NCBI GenBank assembly: GCA_004835665.1
Contig: RBKR01000002.1
Coordinates: 1,426,001 to 1,490,000 of the forward strand
DNA length: 64,000 nt
DNA from: Phoma sp. XZ068
Taxonomy: Eukaryota; Ascomycota; Dothideomycetes; Pleosporales; Didymellaceae
Direction: 5' to 3'
Below the pieces are notes generated by a model. The model saw nothing but the letters and a program-made list of their open reading frames with translations. It did no database searches and was not told where the DNA came from. This document shows positions 21,009-34,050 of this stretch, piece by piece (positions within the stretch are counted from its first letter, which is position 1; each line of letters starts with the position of its first letter). Position numbers and translations under genes: made by a program.

Positions 21009-24000
21009 GCCTGTCTGTGGAAAAGCATCGCGGATGCTGGGGGATTTGTATCATACATGTTGTACATTTGCGAGAGTGGCTGTAGGATTTGGGAGATGGA
21101 GATGGAGCGTTTGCGTGCATTGGAGGAGCGTAGCTAGATCTATCTGTACATGTTACGTACGCACACCAATCGACTCGTTGATTCATGCGTTGGTTTGAGG
21201 GACTGTAGTCCATGCTTGTTCGGTTCACTCAATGTCGTTCTCGTGGCGAGAGATTAATGGTTATCCAGCGGATCACGAGCGCCGTGGCTTGAACTTCACT
21301 ACACGGCGGACCGTCGTGTCTGCAACGTTCAAGTGTGCACCATCATCTGTGCACTTCGAAATGAAAGGCTGTGGTCAAAGGTAGGAGAGTCGCGTGCTTC
21401 CAGTGAAGTCTATGGAGCTGGAAAGTCGGGTGTGCTTCCGAGCCGCCTTGGACGCCGTACGATATGGCCGGATAGATCTCGACATCGCGCAACGGTGAGG
21501 GTGAGCACACAACTAGCCTTGATCTCTTCAGACTGAACTTGCGCATAGCATTCGCAAAGCCGTCGTGGCAGAAACAAACAAGTTGGATCAGATTGCGTGT
21601 TCAACGAGTTGAAACATCCACGATACGAGGACCAAATATAATGCACCCTGTGTGTTGCCACATGCAAGTCGAAAGGTATGTCTCGGATATTGCAGAATAA
21701 GGGTGTGGTCCATGTACGAATGCGCAGGTACCTTGGGCTACGACTGTGAAGTGCTCGTTAAGGTTGATGGCTGATGTGAGTACATCCCGTGTCTCCCATT
21801 TGATCTGGAACTGCGACGTCGTGCAACCTAGTAGAACGTGGGGCCAGCCTGGTTCAAGCAGACAAAGCGAGCTATTTGTGGCTCTTGTATTGATCAAGGG
21901 ATGCGTTTCTCCTTTGTTCACTTGACGAGCCGGTCAGTTGTGTCGTGCTCAGAAGAGGCTACGCGGCATGCAGGATTATTGCCTGATGGGGTTGCAGGAC
22001 GTGGTTGCTCAGGTACATTGCGATGTACCGATGGATGCCTTGGTTGGTCCTGTTCTGTACTTGGACTTGACGCAGTCATAAGCGGTAACAGCCGGTGAAT
22101 GACAGCGCACATGGAGATGCGTCCGTGGCGAATCCAGTGCGGGTGGTAGCACATGAATGGATCATGTAACGAGCCGAGGTCTTGACGGGCTCTGTGTGGG
22201 ATCGTTCTTGCAGGTAAACGTAGACTTGGCAACATGATGGTGTGAGAGCTGAAGGTACTGGTCGCACATCGTGTGCTTTGTTGATCTGTAGTCTCATCGC
22301 GGGTAGAGGTTAGCCTGGTGTGGCTGCGTGGCCTTCGAACAGAAGCTAGCAGGATGGTAGCACAAGGCTCCCACTTCTGGATGTGACACGGACGGTCCTG
22401 CAGTTGGCGAGGCGTCTTGCGGATGCAAGACGAAGCAGATGGTAATGGTCGAGAGCATGGTTCAGGTGTGGGCGATCTCAAAGGATGGATGGTCAGTGCT
22501 TTGTGACCGATGACCGAAGGAAGGCGCTTGTCGGTGAACAAGGAGCAATTTGCCAGCCGCCTTGGGTTTCTGTACTGATTGCTAGTCGCTCAAGGTTGCT
22601 CGACAAGCCGGGGTGCAGCCGCGTCCTTGTCAATATTGATGCTTGCTGCGAGTTGTGGCGCTGCAACCACTTTCGCAAACAGTTCAATGCCGGTATGGTT
22701 GAGGAGCACAAGTATGCACCCAGACCGCAACTTACTTGAAGCCGGATATACACTATAGAAGCGGTAAGTACCATACTACTGCGGCGCTACACTTCAGCGT
22801 CAATGCAGCCCACAAAGCTGACCAAGTTTTGAATCATCAACTGTGCCTCCACGAGACGGCCTCATAATGCCGTGATTCGGTCAGATGCAAAAGAGACTGC
22901 CCAAATGGCTGCATCCGTAAGGATCATGACACAGTGGCGGTACAGACCCAAGGGTACCTGGGGCACAGCGACATTCCACAAAGCCGGTGATGGGATGCCT
23001 TGGGAGCAGGCTCGGAGCTTCTGGACGACGACGTGGAGTGGTGAGCATGGGGCTCGAAGAAGCCTATTGGTCGGTGGTCAGGTCGTCTTACCTGCTTTTT
23101 CCAACCCGGGCGGGGCGCGAGGCATGCAAATTGAAAGGACTCAAAAAACGCTGTGTAAAGGAGCTAAACTTAAAAACCCAGTGATTGTGATTTGGCGAGG
23201 GAAAACGTTTCCCATTTTCCGAGGTAGAGCCATCGCGCGTGCAATTGATTTGCTTTTACGCATTCTTTCGATGCATGGTAATCCAGGGCAATGCATTTAC
23301 GGAGTTGGTGGGATTATTCCTTGCTGCGTGATCAAGCGTGGAACAACACCAGCTGGAGTTATTGTTTTCCGGTTCCGGATGACCGGCCAAAGCGTATCGC
23401 CATCGCGATAGATGCCGTGAAGAAGTCGTAATCGGTAATAGCATTAACCTTGGTGGAGTTGGCAGATCGACATAAAGAGGCGAAACGCGTCCAAGACGTG
23501 GGTGTCCCGCAAAGAGGCTTGCATCGTTGCAGTATCGATAGCCTTGGTTGACTGGTGCGCTACAGTCAACCAAGCAGACGAGTAGAGCGCGCTAGACGAG
23601 ATCCCATGGTACTTCTCGGCAAAGACAACTGTTGGAGGCATGAGACCGCATTGATACAGGACAGACCGTGGTGTGATGGACGCGTCGAAGCGCGGTACGT
23701 CTCAGCGCGCCATGAAGGAGCTAATAATGGTTCCAAATATGGGATAGGCGGGTCGCACCCAACGCTTCTTCAGGGCCGAACGACTCGTAAAAAAAAATGA
23801 AAAGATGCCGAGCGTCATCCGTATTACGCCCCCCACTATCCTCGATGAAAACTACTTTCGTTTCGCTGCATCCGAGCCAGAATCGTCATCTCCACAATTC
23901 GCTCGGAGTTTGCGGGATCGCACTCGCAATCTTGGTTGCATGCGGTAGGGGTGTGTCAAAAGCTGGACGACTATAGGATTAGCTCCTTGATGAAGCCATT

Positions 24001-27000
24001 ATTAGGGCAATATCACGTCGTATCACGATCCACTATGGAAGTCGTGCAGGTGTGCTGAGGTTGATTACATTGAGCTGAGCGCTGCAGGTGATGTGAGGTC
24101 TCAATTCCATGCCAAACTTGCACAGATAGCCGAGCATGCCGTCAGCCTGATGTGATCAGCCCCTTCATTCAAGAAGGAGATGACTAGCCAGGTTGGGCAG
24201 GTATATCGCTGGTCACAACGAAGTCAGGATTGCTTACGTGTACACCGAGGGCGAGCGTGGCATCCCTGTTATTGTTAGGATGATGACAAGCCCGTCTCGC
24301 CTTTTGCTCCACCATGCCAACGACAAACCACTCGTCAAGCAGGATCACCGGCGGCAGCAGGACACGGATTGACAATTTTTCGCTTCTAGGATGTTGCGTC
24401 TCCCTTGCGTCGCGCCTCCGATTACAATCCCCGTCACGGTTGCACATTTAGCGCTGCTGGCCTCACCAAGAGGCGTTGTCCATCAATAACCAGATTGTTT
24501 GCCGGCCGAGCACCGCGCATTGAAAAGCAATGACGCTTCACAGTGTTGCTGTTAGCGCAGGGATGGAGTCTCGAACGGCGGACGCCAGCCTGCGAGTTGC
24601 ACTTCACAATGCATTGCGTTTGCGAGGTGTAGTTTACGCAACACTGGCGCGTGAGTAGTGGGAGTAACGTGCCGCCAATCCTGGGCTTTGCACTCACGCA
24701 GAAGGCCCGGAAGTGACGGTAACAGAAGGCAGTAAAGGGCAAGCAATACGGTGCCGTCGGTACGTGTTTCGCCAGGGGCGTTGAAAGGCGGTCCTGCGGT
24801 GCAGATTGCTTCAACTTGGGACCACATAATCTGGCCTTATTGAAGAATGTCTCTAGCGTCGGGACACAAACAGATGTGTGATTCGCCGGAAGCAGCGGGC
24901 CCGAGGGGGTGCGAGCTGGGATGCAACCGTCTGATTGGGCGTTGACACGACGCAGCACAATTTGCAAAGAAGAGGATTGCAAGATCAGCACTTTGCCCAA
25001 ACCTCAGCCTGCAAAGCTTCGCGTTGGACAGGGTTCGGGCTCGGAAATGGAGAGTGGTTAGGGCAAAGTAAGACGGCAGTGCTGCCAGGGTAAATTAAGC
25101 GAGCCATGGCGGTTTGGCGGCTCGATGCTCGTATCGCCGCTTCTGACACCGATGGCGGCAGCACCGCAGATTCGCGGACTGCGAGCGGGAATCAGCGTCG
25201 TGTTGCGAACGGCTGTGAACAGCGTGCAGCGGGGCGAGTGGTGCAAAAGTCAGACACGGCATGGGAGAAGATGTCTGACAACAAGCGATGGACGCAGCAG
25301 CGATCCTCTGCGGTGTCTGGGAAGCGTGTGATAGTCGCCTTGTCAACAGCTGCACGACGCAGGCCAAAGGGGTTGCTCTGGCTGCACATGGCCAGGTTTC
25401 TCAGCCGCTTACCGTGACTGATACTGCTGCTGCAGCGCTGGCAAAGTTAATGGAACGAGTGGGCGTAGCTAGGTTTGGCAAGGAGGTGTCCTCATCATCT
25501 CGTGTGAGCCCGCCTTGGCCGGCGCAGCAGCCCGTGATGGAAGCGTAAGGGATCTCACAATCTTCACGGCAGAGACTGGTACCGCAGGCCCGGGGGACAG
25601 GCCTACTGGCGTGCAGAGAATTGACGAGGCCCGCCAGCGCTATCGTTTCTGCCTGGATCATGATGGTGTCCCACGGGTGGTGGCAGACGAAGGACGGCTG
25701 TGAGGAGTCGCTATGGTGTGCAGTGTGGGCCGGCCACGCTGCAACGGCAGTGGTGGTGTCGAATAAATGCTGGCTGAGGCCCCTCGTCGACGCACACGAC
25801 GGCATCGCCTCCTCTTGAGTAAGAGGGCCGGCCAATGAGAGGGCGCGGTGCTCGCTGAGGCTGGGAGCCGGTCGCGGCGGCGCAGCGCTGGGGCTCCTTG
25901 GAACAGTCCTGGCCGAGGTGACTTTCCGGACATAGCACCGCAACGCGCAGGCCGTGACTCTCCCCTACTATAGTAAACGACGCGACTGGGATGCGCTGCG
26001 GGTCAGATGGCGGTGGGCGGCCGTGTGAATAATCACATCCCATGACGGCGACGGCGACGGCGAGCACTTGACTGGCAGGCTTGCACGCTTTGCACACTTG
26101 CAGCGCTTGCAGCACCCACAGCCGCGACGCTGCTGATGGGCCGGCCTGACCAACAAAACGCAGCCCGCGCAATCATCGTCGAGCCGCTCGCCCTGCTGCT
26201 GGGCAAGCGTAGCCAGCTGCCCTAGCGCGCCAAACAGCGTGCTGCGAGAGTCAGACTGCGTGCCGCCCAAGCGTGACGGCCGGCGGTCGACTGCGACGGA
26301 CGATCCGCGAGGGGGTGCTGGACGCTGCTTGACGCTGCTGGACCAGCTTGACCAGCCTGACGCTGCTGGTGGTTCAAACACGGGCCTGCCACTCACGCCG
26401 CTCCCAGTGCAGCTGCAGCAGTTGCGGCCGGGGCCCGTCCTGCACCCGCCAGCCAGCGAGCACGCAGCTCCAGGTCTCCAGCTCGTCTGAGCGCTGCTTG
26501 CAACGCGCGCAGGCAGAGACAAGGACGAACAAGCTGCGCGCAACAAGGACCCGCATCCCTGCTCCGCTCCACGCTGGTGCTGGCCTGCCGCTCCTGGCCT
26601 CGCTGGTCACGACGCCGAGCGCGCATTCGGACAGGCATCGCCCATCGCTGATGCAGCGCTGAGGCTTTGTCCCATAATTAACCCGGTGCCCTTGGCGTCG
26701 CGTTCGTTCGTGTGGCCCCCGGTCGGCTGCTTTGTGCGGCGGCGGCCGTGCGCACTAAGCCCACTAGCGTCCCCGGCCAGCAGCAGGCGCGGTTGATGTC
26801 AGAGCTGTTTCTCCTTCTGGATCAGCTCTTGGGGCTTGCCTGGATCTTTCCGACTCTTTCACAGGAATTATGTATCAATCCAACGGCCCCAAAAGCCATG
26901 TCTGCGCAAGCAGCTGCGTGCGGCCCGCCGACAATCCGCCTCCCTGCCTATAGACAATACCAATCGCCGCCGTCACACCTTCAAACCACTCTTGTCCCCT

Positions 27001-27416
27001 CCGCCTCGCTCCCGCCCACTGACCTCTGCATCTTCTTTATTGTGGCCCGCCCTCCCCTTTGCCTCACCGTGCTAGCAACCCAAGGACACAAGAGACCGTC
27101 TCTCCAACCGTGGCCGCCGTCTCCCGGAAACAAGGTTGCATTCATAGCCCCGGCGTACTCGCATATTTCTCACAAGTAACAACCACTCGTTGTCAACACC
27201 CTCCTTGCTTGACACAAGACTGCTCGCCGCATCACCACTTCCCTTGTCAGTCACGGCCGTGTGGTGAAGGCCCCGTAGCGTCTATTTGCAAACATCAAAA
27301 CGGCGCTATACCAATCACACCTGCTTCAGCTCATGCTTGCCGGCACACGTTAACACCGCTGCCGCACCTGCATCTCACCTTCACCCTTGGTCGAATCACT
27401 CACCTTCATCGTCCAC
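21009..27416. other. Gene-poor interval of 6.4 kb
   Basis: No exon on either strand shows a recognisable domain, signal peptide or consistent splice structure. The longest open frames (for example 22872-23411 plus and 24434-25000 minus) have patternless composition. The stretch from roughly 25 to 26.7 kb is rich in CTGC/GCAG-type words, including short direct copies of GACGCTGCT near 26320-26365. There is no obvious transposon end, tRNA or rRNA. The end nearest 27416 is C-rich and is probably the 5' leader of the cyclin gene. A long non-coding transcript or an extended regulatory region is possible but cannot be shown from sequence. Confidence 0.5.
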
Positions 27417-29323
27417 ATGCTTGAGCTACAGCTCCCCCGTTCGATGCCTCACGCCCTCCCCCGGGAGCCTCCCTTCGACTTCCACTTCTCATCCTCAACT
27501 CGACCCACCTCCAAGTTCGACGCCAGCACCATTCAGATGCAGCTACCCGTACCTCGAATGTCAAATGGCTACGAGCTGCCAGCTCCCAGGCGGCCTCTGA
27601 CCCCTCCAGAGGTGCCAGGCTCAGCAGTCAAGGTTGTCTCATTACCACCGAGCCAGGGCACTGGACCTCAGTATGGCTACCAACTACCTGCAATCGGCAA
27701 CTCCAGGTCAGCAACAGCCACAGCAAGCCCTGCTGCACAAACGCAACCACAGCAACAATCCCAGGACGTAACACAGACGCCGCGGAAGAAGTGGTCAATT
27801 TCACCCAACCTACGTATCCCTTCCTCCATCAGCACACCACAGGAGGGGCTTCCCCAATTAGCAGCTGAGGTGAGTACCATATTCGACTTGAAATAACCTG
27901 GTACTAACATGCCCAGATCACCTGCCTGTTTTGGTTCGAAAGTTCAAAGACCTTAAACCAAGTCATAGACTCGACCTCACCCCGTCAACAAATACAACCC
28001 CTCGTCCCAGATGCGATACCGACCACTGGGTTCCGCAAATGGGTAGCAACCATCTTGACGACTACTCAAGTTGCTCAGAACGTCATCCTTCTCGCGCTTT
28101 TGTTTGTGTGGAAGTTGAAGCAGACCAACCCCAGTGTCAAGGGCAAGCCTGGTAGCGAGTACCGTTTGCTGACCGTAGCACTGATGCTCGGCAATAAATT
28201 CCTCGATGACAACACCTACACCAACAAGACTTGGGCCGAGGTCTCCGGAATTTCGGTACAAGAGGTGCACATCATGGAGGTCGAGTTCCTGAGCAACATG
28301 CGTTACAGCTTGTACACGTCGAAAGAGAAATGGGAAGAGTGGCACAAGACTCTCGGCAAGTTCGGCACCTTCTACGATCGAGCCTCGAAGGCCCCCGAGG
28401 CTGGCACGATTAGCCCACCCACGCCCTCGCTCGCGGTTTCACAGAACTTCATTCCATCGCCACCAGCGAATTTCCAGACCTCCCCACCAACCACAATGTA
28501 CTCGCCAAATCACTTGGCATTTTCTAACAACACACCACTTCTGCAGCCCCAAGCAATATCTGCACAGGTTTCACCTATTGGATCTCTTCCGCCTCTTGGA
28601 CCGATCGTACAACGCAAGCGAAGTGCCGATCACACTGCTGAACCGCCAACGAAGAGACACGCTCATGGGTTCGCACCGGGACCTTACAGCAATGCTCCAC
28701 TAGTACCGACACTGCAAACTCCCGTCAACAAGTCCTTCGAGCCACCACCATCGGTGAACAGACTACCGCCTCTGCCAAGTCTTGCCATTCCACCTCCACA
28801 GCAACAGCACATGCCTCCTGCACAGGCTAAGAGCTGGTCGGAGCTCCCATTGCCAATCCCTGGAAATCGTTCTATGGCCATGGTGTACCCGCCACCGGTT
28901 CAGTGGCAGCAACCAGTGAGCACACCCACTTCCTCCGCTGCGCCACCTTTCTCTACACACCACACACCCACTGCGGATCGATCTCGCCAGATCAGCCCCT
29001 ACCCGCACTCGAACAACTCATCTCCAACGGGCGCGTCATTCACTACTGCATCACGGCAGTTGTCACCGTCTTACTTCCTGAATCAAAGACAATCGCCATA
29101 CCGCCCAGTCCGTGGTGTGCATACTTTGTTGGTGCCTCCACCTCAGGCCTCGATTCAGAACCCGGCTCGCAACATTTCGTACGACCAGATGCATTACCAT
29201 CCCCTGGGTCGCCCCATGACTGATCGCCGAGCCGGCCCATTGCCCTACATGGACAACAGTCCATGGTCTGAGCAGCACCAATTCAACCAACTACCCGTTC
29301 CTCAACAGCCGGTCTTTCGCTGA
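27417..29323 (+). CDS. CLG1: Clg1/Pho80-like cyclin
   Basis: A 619-residue cyclin from two exons (27417-27869 and 27917-29323). The 47-nt intron has GTGAGT, a TACTAAC branch and CCCAG. The first 150 residues are Pro/Gln/Ser-rich and disordered. The cyclin box follows across exon 2 (ITCLFWFESS ... GFRKWVATILTTTQV ... EYRLLTVALMLGNKFLDDNTY ... WAEVSGI ... EVEFLSNMRYSLY). Insertion of TYTNKTWAEVSG after KFLDDN is typical of Pho80/Pcl-family cyclins, which bind Pho85-type kinases. The layout with long disordered flanks resembles yeast Clg1. The C-terminal 300 residues are proline-rich, with SPP/TP sites suited to kinase regulation and a basic KRSADH / TKRH patch that may be a nuclear signal. A TTG-initiated extension in the same frame was rejected. 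Confidence 0.83.
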
Positions 29324-31556
29324 GGATTCTCTTCACTGTACAAAACTTCCTACGATCACATACATGGGCGGCAATCATCTTTCAGTTTATTAGCATTACT
29401 TGTCAGCGTTCTAGCGTGCATATTGTCGGTCGACCAAGCTCGCCGACTTGTTTTAGATTAGCATTATAGGTGTTTCCTGTATTTTACACCTAGCCATATG
29501 CAGCCCGGACTCTGGTCGGCCAGAAGGGCGGTTATGGAAAAGGAAGAGTAGATAGCCCTTCAAGGGGTCAACTGCAAGCTAGCGTAGCCGCAGTTGGCAA
29601 TACAATGAGAACATCTGGGACTACCCTGGAGTAGCAGCCAGTTTTCTGTGCAAAGCACATTTTATTGACTTCCTCTTCGGATAGTTCGTGATGCTCAGAG
29701 ACAAATGACCTAATATGGCGCATTGATTGGCCAGATCGCTGGGACCCTCGCTTAGACCTGCCTCGCCAACATCGATGGACCCAAGCCATCGGGCCTTTTG
29801 TGCGGGGTGGAACTTCCACTTGATGAAATTCGAAGGACCTCCGCGCGCTCCGCTTGGGAACCCACGAAACCCAAATTCCTGCATCGCCGACCCTGCCTTG
29901 AATCATGACGGAGCAAGACTGGAAAAAGCGGAGATAATTGCGCTTGTTGGTGGACCCACACCTGGCCGCCTGATTGCCGTGGAATCAATCTGGACTCGGT
30001 CATCTGGCTCACGAGACGAGGGCAGGCTTGGACTTTTTATGTCAAACGAAACGCCGCACGCAACCTTCGTCTACCGAGACGAGTACGATGCGAGAGTTTA
30101 GTTAGAGACGAGGAGTGTGGTTTCGCGGACTCCGTTTTCGTGTCATTTGGCTTCTCAGAGGCGACTTGGGGCCGGTGGCGCGTGAGAAGCCGGATCAAGC
30201 AAAGTTGGAGAGTCGGTGGTGCGGATCGGTTTTGGGTGTGGGCCAGCTGGGGGCAACCAGTGCAGATACGGTTTGCCGGTCGGTGATTGTGTCCGGTCTG
30301 CTGGCAAGAGGATGCAGGCTGGATGCTTGGTGGGTTTCGATTGGAGAGGCTGATATTAATTACAGTACGAAGTGACCCAGGATGCGATCGGTGACGCCAA
30401 GACCTTTACATCTCGTGTGATACGCTGTCGAGACTCGTGTGTGGTTGTTGGGAAGCGGTTTTTAAGGTCGGCATAGTTGCATGTTGAAGCTCACGGTCTC
30501 AAGTTGTCGTCGAATGAGGATGTGTACTTCGCTGGGGATATGGTCTGTTGTCCTTCTACTGGCTCAAGTGCTACAAGTGCTATTCTCTGAACGATCATGG
30601 CGTTGCTACTGAGGTAATGATTATCGTCCATGGACCACGATACCGCTAGAAGGTGCCCGCAAGCACACGCCAGGAAACTTTATAAGCCAAGATCCTGCGA
30701 ATATTGCTGCACCAGCGTACCTGCAAGTGGTGTGTGGTAGCTACTAACCCGCCCCATGCGGCATTCGCTGAACTAGCATGATACCGCTCAAAGTGCAGCC
30801 ACACGAAGATCTTCGTCTGCAATAACGGTTCAAGATATCGAATCCACGTGTTGAGAGACTATCTCAAGTTTCTAAAGCAAGCTACCACCAGGACTGGTCA
30901 ACCGTTTTATTCCATGCGAGCTTCGAGGAGCTTCGGCAGACGTTTGACGAAGACCTCAACCAGAAGTGAGCTGTTAAGCTACAAAGTCCATGGCCCAGAT
31001 ATTATTCCTCCACTAGTATCAAGATGTCTTCGGTAGAAAGCGTCCATAGCGTTACTGGTCTCGTATACATGGGATTGCTTCTTTGTTTTTGCATCTACAG
31101 CGCTGTTCAGGGACCAGATACTCATGCACGAACATAGGCTAGAACTACCCATCGACATTTTGGGCAATGGTCTGCAACATTAATATTTGCCAACTTTCTT
31201 CAGCTCGATGACTTGCGAAGGCTTAATCTGAGCCATTATGGGTAGAGTAGACCGGTTCCGAGTTCTCAAAGCTCTTCAGCAGCACTGACTAAAGCCAGTG
31301 AGAAGTTGTATCCTCCAGATGGGTTAAGTTCTAGCCATTTCGTAGTATGGTTTTCTTCGAAGACCTCAAACGCTTTGCTGACAATGACCTGTATACTCAC
31401 GTGTGTGGTCTTGACCCATTCGGGTCAGGCGTCCATATGTAGACACCCCTAGGCTGCAACATGTAAACACGACAAACAGTAAAGCAATCGACAGCACAAA
31501 GTCCCAGATAAATCCCTGGCTTGGCTTATACTTACTTGTTCAGTTCAGTTGAGACA
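29324..31556. other. Intergenic, 2.2 kb, no gene seen
   Basis: Overlapping short frames occur on both strands at 29568-30101, but none shows a domain or splice structure. The final bases should hold the promoter of the DUF7730-like gene. No repeats or RNA genes were noticed. Confidence 0.45.
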
Positions 31557-32483
31557 ATGGGTGAAGCGCCGCCCCTGCTTCAACTCCCTCGAAGACTGCG
31601 TAATCGAATCTGGAACTACGCATACGGTGACCTGATGTTACACGCCCAGCCAACTGACTCTTGTCAAAAGATCAAACCTTCTGGGAACTATGCATTCACA
31701 TACTTCCTCTGTCGAGACCCCGAGCAGTCCTTAGAGTCAGCTAAATTGCCTCAATGCTACCCGGGGACATGTGGTTCTTCAGACAACCGACCAACACCCT
31801 TCTTCTGGCCAATGGTGAGCAAGCAGTTCTGGACTGAGACTATGGAGATATTTTATGCATCGGCGACGTTCAAGGTTGCAGGTAGTATCGACCTTTATAT
31901 CCTCGCTTCATCGCAGCAGCAGAGCGTGAGATGCATGCGCCATCTCATTGTCCGACTTGGCTTCGGTATCAAACACCATAATCGAATTTGGAGCCCCGCG
32001 AGATGTTCAAGCGCGATCAAGCGCTTCGAGAGCTTGCAAGGTCTTACGCTGCTGATCGGCCTTGTAGTGGACGACGACAGCAACTATACTGGCACAGTGG
32101 TCGATTATAACTACGACAACGGGAGACGAAACGAACATGTGACTCACGGTAGCAGAATGGAAGGCCAGACATGGCAGGAGGATAGGAACTGGTTCCCCGT
32201 ATTCCTGCGCTCGTTCCAGCCACATCACCTACAAAAGCATCTAACCCATGTTGCCCTCTTCGACAGACGCAAACAACAGGATAAGGCCTTCCATTATCAT
32301 AAAAGGGACCCCAGATCAAAGGGAAAACATTTAAGACGTGAAGATGAGGCCATACAGGAAGCTCGCAGACAGGATCTTGCTGCGAGTATGCGGGCTGTGT
32401 TGCTCGGTCAGAGTATAAGCCAATTGTTCCCGGACAGGCAGGCTGAGGATGAAAGATTGGTAGAGGAGCACCCTTCTCCATAG
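31557..32483 (+). CDS. DUF7730/2EXR-like protein, copy 1
   Basis: A single-exon protein of 308 residues. The N-terminus carries the family signature LLQLPRRLRNRIWNYAYGDL, which resembles an F-box-like 2EXR/DUF7730 motif (LPxELRxxIWxYAYG). It continues with an F[WY]xE segment (VSKQFWTETMEIFYASATF), as in other fungal members. The last third is highly charged. Such proteins are greatly expanded in Dothideomycetes; their role is unknown, and F-box-like protein binding is only a guess. It is followed 229 bases later by a second copy on the same strand, and a third copy lies at 39.8-40.8 kb. The upstream TTG in frame was not used because ATG 31557 gives the usual short lead before the motif. Confidence 0.72.
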   Translation: MGEAPPLLQLPRRLRNRIWNYAYGDLMLHAQPTDSCQKIKPSGNYAFTYFLCRDPEQSLESAKLPQCYPGTCGSSDNRPTPFFWPMVSKQFWTETMEIFYASATFKVAGSIDLYILASSQQQSVRCMRHLIVRLGFGIKHHNRIWSPARCSSAIKRFESLQGLTLLIGLVVDDDSNYTGTVVDYNYDNGRRNEHVTHGSRMEGQTWQEDRNWFPVFLRSFQPHHLQKHLTHVALFDRRKQQDKAFHYHKRDPRSKGKHLRREDEAIQEARRQDLAASMRAVLLGQSISQLFPDRQAEDERLVEEHPSP

Positions 32484-32712
32484 TCTGGCATGGAAATGAT
32501 TTGGTTCCAAGGCATCGTCCTGTTTGGTGGGGCGGGTGAGGCAGCAGTGCTTGGCAAACGGCTCCTACACAGGCAGGCACGCCTTAGTGCGTGCAATTTC
32601 CAGGGGTGCATTGGAGCACCATCTTCGAGTTGTTTTACTACTTATACGCTTCTATCCTTGTTGGATACCCGTTACTTCTTCGTCCTTGCCAGCGAGCATA
32701 CGTTTTGTAAAA

Positions 32713-33670
32713 ATGTCCACCATGATTCTTGGGAAGAGAAAACAACGTGACGAAGATGAGCCGGCATTCACACAAACCAAGCGCATAAAACTTTCGACAC
32801 ACTCAGCCCCCTTCAGGTCACATATGCCTGTGCGAAAGCGCAACATATTTGCTACAATGTAAGCTGCCCAAAAGAATCATAACGTTAATGCATTCCCGCT
32901 CGGTGTTAATACCCTTTAGGAAAATTCCAACTCCAAGAGCACGTCCATCTCCACTCTTGAGTTTACCTGCTGAGCTACGGGATCAAATCTGGCAATATGC
33001 ATATGGCAATCTTACCATCCATGTTAGCCTTCAATCATTCAACAAGCTTGCCCAGAATAGCAAGGAGGATCTAACATACAACTTGCGGGACAACAACATA
33101 TACCCATTTTGCGAGACAACATTCAAGCTCCCACCAAGAGTATGCAAACAACTTTACTCAGAAACTACTGCTGTATTATACAAAAACAGCACCTTCGAGT
33201 TCTCGGATCCTCACAGCTTTCGAGCCTTTGCTCTCTCGTCTTCTGCATGCGTAACACGATTTCAAAGAATAAGCGTTGTTCCTCTAAGGCCCCATTGGGA
33301 AGAAGCACTCACTTCATCGCTCGTCGGTCGACTCACGAGTCTGCGCAGCGTGCACCTTACGCACCCTTACTGGCGAGACACCGCCGCACGACCACAACTA
33401 CGCTCGCGACACTGGATCTGGAAGAACTACTGGCGCATGATAAGAGCGTTTCAACAGCATGAGCTAGATGCGAGCCAGACGAAGTTCGAGGTCAAGGTGT
33501 ATGATAGTTGGAAACCAAGAGGAGTGGGGGAGCGATGGCTAGAAGATATAGCACTGAAGCCTGGAGAGCCCCAGTACGATGACTTGCTGAAATTGCAGGA
33601 AGATTTGACGAATGGGCTGTTGCAGTATAATCCGAGGCGGCTGTCAAGTCGACATGCTAGAAAAATCTGA
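32713..33670 (+). CDS. DUF7730/2EXR-like protein, copy 2
   Basis: A 298-residue protein from two exons (32713-32858 and 32920-33670) with a 61-nt intron (GTAAGC to TTTAG). Exon 1 encodes a basic leader with KRKQR and TKRIK patches that look like a nuclear localisation signal. Exon 2 starts with the family motif LLSLPAELRDQIWQYAYGNL and contains PPRVCKQLYSETTAVLY, a conserved second block. The C-terminus is charged and ends HARKI. The intron joins ATM to KIPTP and keeps the frame. It is a tandem neighbour of copy 1, in the same orientation. The similar block order supports common descent, but the sequences have diverged strongly. Molecular function unknown. Confidence 0.75.
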
Positions 33671-34050
33671 GGTGTAGTCTGGTTGATGGACTTGGTCGTT
33701 GGACTGAAGAAGCTGGATGGCCTAGTTTCTGTCCACGTAGTCCACCATGCCGCGAGTGAAAGCTACCTCCTTCGATGAATTGCCTCTATGGAGCTGCAAA
33801 CGATGCACCTCGGAACTACGGCCCATCAAACCAACCGATCGGGTTCGCGCAGTGACCGAATACCTCTAGTAGAAGGAAAGGGCATGACACTGGAATAAAG
33901 ATTCAGGCTCCGTGAGGGCTATTGACAAAGTACGCGAAGCTTCGAACGTCGGTCTCCTAATGGGGTATCTTACTTGATACAATATAATGTAGATCCATAA
34001 GCTCGTCATCATGCACCGCTCCTTCCAAGTCGGTTTCTACCTACACCACA
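33671..34050. other. Convergent intergenic region
   Basis: About 380 bases between the 3' ends of DUF7730 copy 2 (plus) and the SET/MYND gene (minus). It presumably contains both terminators. No other feature was seen. Confidence 0.5.

Noticed and set aside
22872..23411. A 179-residue plus-strand frame in the gene-poor interval
   Set aside because: No domain, no splice partner and no signal peptide; composition looks random.
24434..25000. A 188-residue minus-strand frame in the gene-poor interval
   Set aside because: Cysteine-containing but without the array spacing or a leader; no motif support.
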